Shown in pieces: positions 5,809 to 8,185 of a stretch of DNA of 8,185 nucleotides. Position 1 is the first letter of the stretch. Every line of letters starts with the position of its first letter. Both the position numbers and the translations under genes were made by a program. The notes beneath the pieces were generated by a model that was not told where the DNA came from, made no database searches, and was given only the letters and a program-made list of their open reading frames with translations. This DNA comes from an uncultured Granulosicoccaceae bacterium (GTDB taxonomy: Bacteria > Pseudomonadota > Gammaproteobacteria > CALCKW01). Location of the stretch: the NCBI GenBank assembly GCA_937941555.1, contig CALDHJ010000597.1:1-8185 (forward strand), read 5' to 3'.

Positions 5809-6933
5809 ATGGCTGCGCACCGGATCGAGCGCCTGCGCGTTCACCGCATCCAGATTCCGGCCAAGGCCGTGCACTCGCACGGCAGCGGCGACGTCGCCGG
5901 CATCCACGTCGCCATTCTGGAACTCACCACCGACACCGGACTCACCGGCTGGGGCGAGGCCTCGCCCTGGCCCGTTTTCACCGGCACGGCCGAGGGCAAC
6001 GCCGCCGCCTTGCACGTACACCTGCGGCCGCACCTGATCGGCGCGGACCCGGTGCAGGTCGAGCGCCACCTCAACACCGCCAACAAGGTGATTGTCGGGC
6101 ACCCCGAAGCCAAGGCCGCGCTCGAGATGGCACTGCTCGACCTGACCGGTCAGATCAGCGGCCTGTCGGTGTGCGAGCTGGTTGGCGGGCGTCAGCGCGA
6201 CGACATCGGCATGAGCTTCTCTGTCGCCAACCCCGATTTCGACAAGGACCTCGACGACATCGCCGCGATGTGGGCCGACGGCGTTCGCATCTTCAAGTTC
6301 AAGACCGGTTTCGCCGACCACGGCTTCGACCTCATGCGCTGCGAGACACTGCGCACGCTCTACGGCGATGCCATCGATATCCGCATCGACTACAACCAGG
6401 GCCTGCCCGCCTTCGATGCCATCCGCCGCATCCGCGATCTCGAAGCCTTCCGACCGACCTTTGTCGAGCAACCGGTCAAGATGCACGAACGCGCCGCGCT
6501 GGCCGAGATCACGCGCGCAGTGGATGTGCCGATCATGGCAGACGAGAGTGTCTTTGACCCGATCGGCGCCCTGTACGGCGCCACACACCGTATTGCTGAC
6601 ATCTTCTCGCTCAAGATCATGAAGTCGGGCGGTATCCGCCGGGCGCTCGAGGTGGCAGCCATCGCGCGCGCCGCCGGTATCGAGGTCTACGGCGGCTGCA
6701 TGTTCGAAACCGGGCTCGCCCACACCGCCGGTACGCACCTCATGGCCGCGGTGCCCGACCTTACCCTCGAATGCGAGTTCTACATGGCGAGCTACTACGC
6801 CGAGGACGATATCCTGGTCGACCCGTTCCCCGTCAGCAATGGGCGCGTCAAGGTGCCGACCGGCCCCGGACTCGGCGTCGAGATCAACCCCGATCAACTT
6901 GCGCGGTACGCGGTCGCCGAGGTGCTCGCGTGA
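5809..6933 (+). CDS. Enolase-superfamily enzyme, muconate-lactonizing (MLE) subgroup
   Basis: The 374-residue protein has the N-terminal capping domain (about 1-125) and the barrel domain (about 130-360) of the mandelate racemase/MLE family. The barrel residues are in order: FKFKTG at 162-167 with the catalytic pair K163/K165; metal ligands D194 (DYNQ), E220 (VEQP) and D245 (ADES); the opposite-face lysine K269 (SLKIMKSGG); then GGCMFETG with E300; and E323 in the segment matching the MLE acidic residue. A Lys on both faces defines the MLE subgroup (cycloisomerases, dipeptide and N-acylamino acid epimerases or racemases, betaine epimerases, cis-3-hydroxyproline dehydratase). It argues against an acid-sugar dehydratase, which would have a His/Asp dyad. 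The reaction should start with proton abstraction alpha to a carboxylate, with magnesium. The start at 5809 lies 7 bases after dctM with AGG just upstream. Import by the adjacent TRAP system is likely. The true substrate is unknown. Confidence 0.88.
   Translation: MAAHRIERLRVHRIQIPAKAVHSHGSGDVAGIHVAILELTTDTGLTGWGEASPWPVFTGTAEGNAAALHVHLRPHLIGADPVQVERHLNTANKVIVGHPEAKAALEMALLDLTGQISGLSVCELVGGRQRDDIGMSFSVANPDFDKDLDDIAAMWADGVRIFKFKTGFADHGFDLMRCETLRTLYGDAIDIRIDYNQGLPAFDAIRRIRDLEAFRPTFVEQPVKMHERAALAEITRAVDVPIMADESVFDPIGALYGATHRIADIFSLKIMKSGGIRRALEVAAIARAAGIEVYGGCMFETGLAHTAGTHLMAAVPDLTLECEFYMASYYAEDDILVDPFPVSNGRVKVPTGPGLGVEINPDQLARYAVAEVLA
6919..6924 (+). promoter_or_regulatory. Ribosome binding site selecting the GTG start at 6930
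   Basis: GAGGTG inside the end of the enolase-family gene stands 5 bases before GTG at 6930. That GTG overlaps the preceding stop codon as GTGA. The in-frame ATG at 6951 has no such site, so the GTG is preferred. Confidence 0.6.
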
Positions 6934-8185
6934 GCGCGTCCACACCCGAAATGACCGGCGGGCAGCTGATCCTGCGCATGCTCGAACTGCACGGCGTCCG
7001 GCACGTGTTCGGGCTGCCTGGCGAGACCACCATCGGTTGGTATGAAGGCTGGCGCGAACACTCCGACATCGAGTACGTGCTCACCCGAGACGAGCGCACG
7101 GCGGCCTTTGCTGCCGAGGCCTACGCCAAGATCACCGGCCGGCCGGCGGTGCTCGAAGCCCCAAGCCCGGGCGTCACACACTGCACGCCCGGCATCACCG
7201 AAGCCTTCCTGAGTTCGGTGCCCGTGATCTTTTTCAGTTCGGACATCCCGATTAACCAGGACAAACGCCACGGTCTGACCGGGGTCGATCAGACGGCGCT
7301 CTACCAGAGCATCTGCAAGGAATCGTTTCACCTGACCAAGCCGGGCGAGATTCCGTTCATGCTGCGCCGCGCGTTTCGCGTGGCGACATCGGGCCGTCCG
7401 GCGCCGGTGCACATCCGCGTGCCGATCAATGTATTTCGTGAGTCGGCGCAGGTGACAGATCTCTACGCCGAACCGCAATACAGCCGCTACCCCGCGCACC
7501 GGCCAGTCGCGGACCACGCCAACCTGCGGCGTGCGATCGAGGTGTTGCTCGCAGCCGAGAAACCGGTGCTGGTGTGTGGTCAGGGCGCGTTGATTTCCGG
7601 CGCGACAGAGGCCGTGATCGCGCTCGCCGAGCGCCTGCAGATCCCGGTCGCAACGACCACCCCCGGCAAGGGCACCGTCCCGGAAACCCACCCGCTGGCG
7701 CTGCGCGTCATCGGCGCACGCGGCGGCATGGCCTACGCCAACGACTATGTGCGCGATGCCGACACCGTTTTTTTCATCGGCAGCAACACCGATTCGAGCT
7801 CGACCAACCACTGGGCGCTCTACGGTGACCCGACCCAAAAAACGTTTTTGCACCTGGACATTGCCGAAGCCCATGTCGGCAACAACTTCCCGGTGGCCGT
7901 GAGCCTGGTGGGTGATGCGCGGGCGAGCCTTGCGTACCTGGTCGAATTGATCGACACCGAATACACCGTCGCGCCTCGACCTGCGCTCGACCTGAACCCG
8001 ATCAAGGAGGCCGCACGCGACGCGGTGTTCTTCGCCAACACCCCGATGCCCGAGGGCACCGTATCGCCGGTCAAGCTGACCCAGGCGCTCGACCGGATCC
8101 TGCCACCAAACGGCATCGTCACAGCCGAACCCGGGGTTGCCGCGATCTACCCGTCGGCGTTGCTGTCGGTGCGCGAGCCGGGCCG
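6930..8185 (+). CDS. Thiamine-diphosphate enzyme, acetolactate synthase-like large subunit (cut by right edge)
   Basis: The frame is open from GTG 6930 to the window end: 418 residues of a family usually about 550 long, so most of the C-terminal diphosphate-binding domain is missing. The N-terminal PYR domain shows GVRHVFGLPGE at 22-32 and TRDERTAAFAAEAYAKITG from residue 52. E55 sits where the cofactor-activating Glu lies (the HEQ motif of acetolactate synthase, here DER). VDQTALYQSICKES matches the next conserved block. The middle domain has KPVLVCGQGA and the LHLDIAEAHVGNNFPVAVSLVGDA segment typical of this family. The usual GPGxxN loop is replaced by SPGVTHCTPG, so ordinary branched-chain amino acid synthesis is unlikely. 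Expected chemistry is decarboxylation or carboligation of a 2-oxo acid through a thiamine adduct. It overlaps the enolase-family gene by 4 bases, so the two probably act on the same imported compound. Exact function unknown. Confidence 0.85.
   Translation, partial: MSASTPEMTGGQLILRMLELHGVRHVFGLPGETTIGWYEGWREHSDIEYVLTRDERTAAFAAEAYAKITGRPAVLEAPSPGVTHCTPGITEAFLSSVPVIFFSSDIPINQDKRHGLTGVDQTALYQSICKESFHLTKPGEIPFMLRRAFRVATSGRPAPVHIRVPINVFRESAQVTDLYAEPQYSRYPAHRPVADHANLRRAIEVLLAAEKPVLVCGQGALISGATEAVIALAERLQIPVATTTPGKGTVPETHPLALRVIGARGGMAYANDYVRDADTVFFIGSNTDSSSTNHWALYGDPTQKTFLHLDIAEAHVGNNFPVAVSLVGDARASLAYLVELIDTEYTVAPRPALDLNPIKEAARDAVFFANTPMPEGTVSPVKLTQALDRILPPNGIVTAEPGVAAIYPSALLSVREPG

Noticed and set aside
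5734..6945. Long minus-strand open frame (403 codons) opposite the enolase-family gene
   Set aside because: It lies antisense to a gene with clear catalytic motifs, has a low-complexity His/Asp/Arg/Val-rich translation with no recognisable domain, and is expected by chance in high-GC coding DNA.
6894..7874. Long minus-strand open frame (326 codons) opposite the thiamine-diphosphate enzyme gene
   Set aside because: Same reasoning: an antisense shadow of a well-supported gene, with no motif and no ribosome binding site context.

Overview
The window is high-GC, densely coded bacterial DNA. It carries a tripartite TRAP importer, tetronate-catabolism genes and a proteobacterial-style acyltransferase. 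This suggests a heterotrophic, probably marine or soil proteobacterium; the class cannot be settled from this stretch. There is no tRNA, rRNA, CRISPR array, insertion sequence or phage signature. All genes are intact except the two cut by the window edges.

Left block (1-2544, minus strand). Reading leftwards from 2544 there is a PlsC/OlsF-like acyltransferase, then a 235-base gap holding several short dyads and a tandem repeat, then ltnD (L-threonate dehydrogenase family), and finally otnK (3-oxo-tetronate kinase), which runs off the left edge. ltnD and otnK overlap by one base and form a tetronate (four-carbon sugar acid) catabolic unit. Its expected isomerase (OtnI) and aldolase (OtnC) would lie outside the window.

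Centre (2545-2895). A 351-base divergent intergenic region separates the minus-strand acyltransferase from the plus-strand operon. It holds a possible promoter for the acyltransferase, a strongly C-rich G-poor stretch, a direct repeat and dyad just before dctP, and a good ribosome binding site for dctP.

Right block (2896-8185, plus strand). This looks like one operon: TRAP solute receptor (dctP), a 14-bp intercistronic hairpin, small membrane subunit (dctQ), large membrane subunit (dctM), an enolase-superfamily enzyme of the muconate-lactonizing (Lys/Lys) type, and a thiamine-diphosphate enzyme of the acetolactate synthase-like family, cut by the right edge. Gaps after dctQ are 4 and 7 bases, followed by a 4-base overlap, so the importer and the two enzymes are probably translated together. 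The likely logic is that an organic acid or amino-acid-like compound is captured in the periplasm, imported with sodium, isomerised or epimerised by the enolase-type enzyme, and then cleaved or ligated by the thiamine-diphosphate enzyme. I do not recognise this combination as a characterised pathway, and it is the most interesting item in the window.
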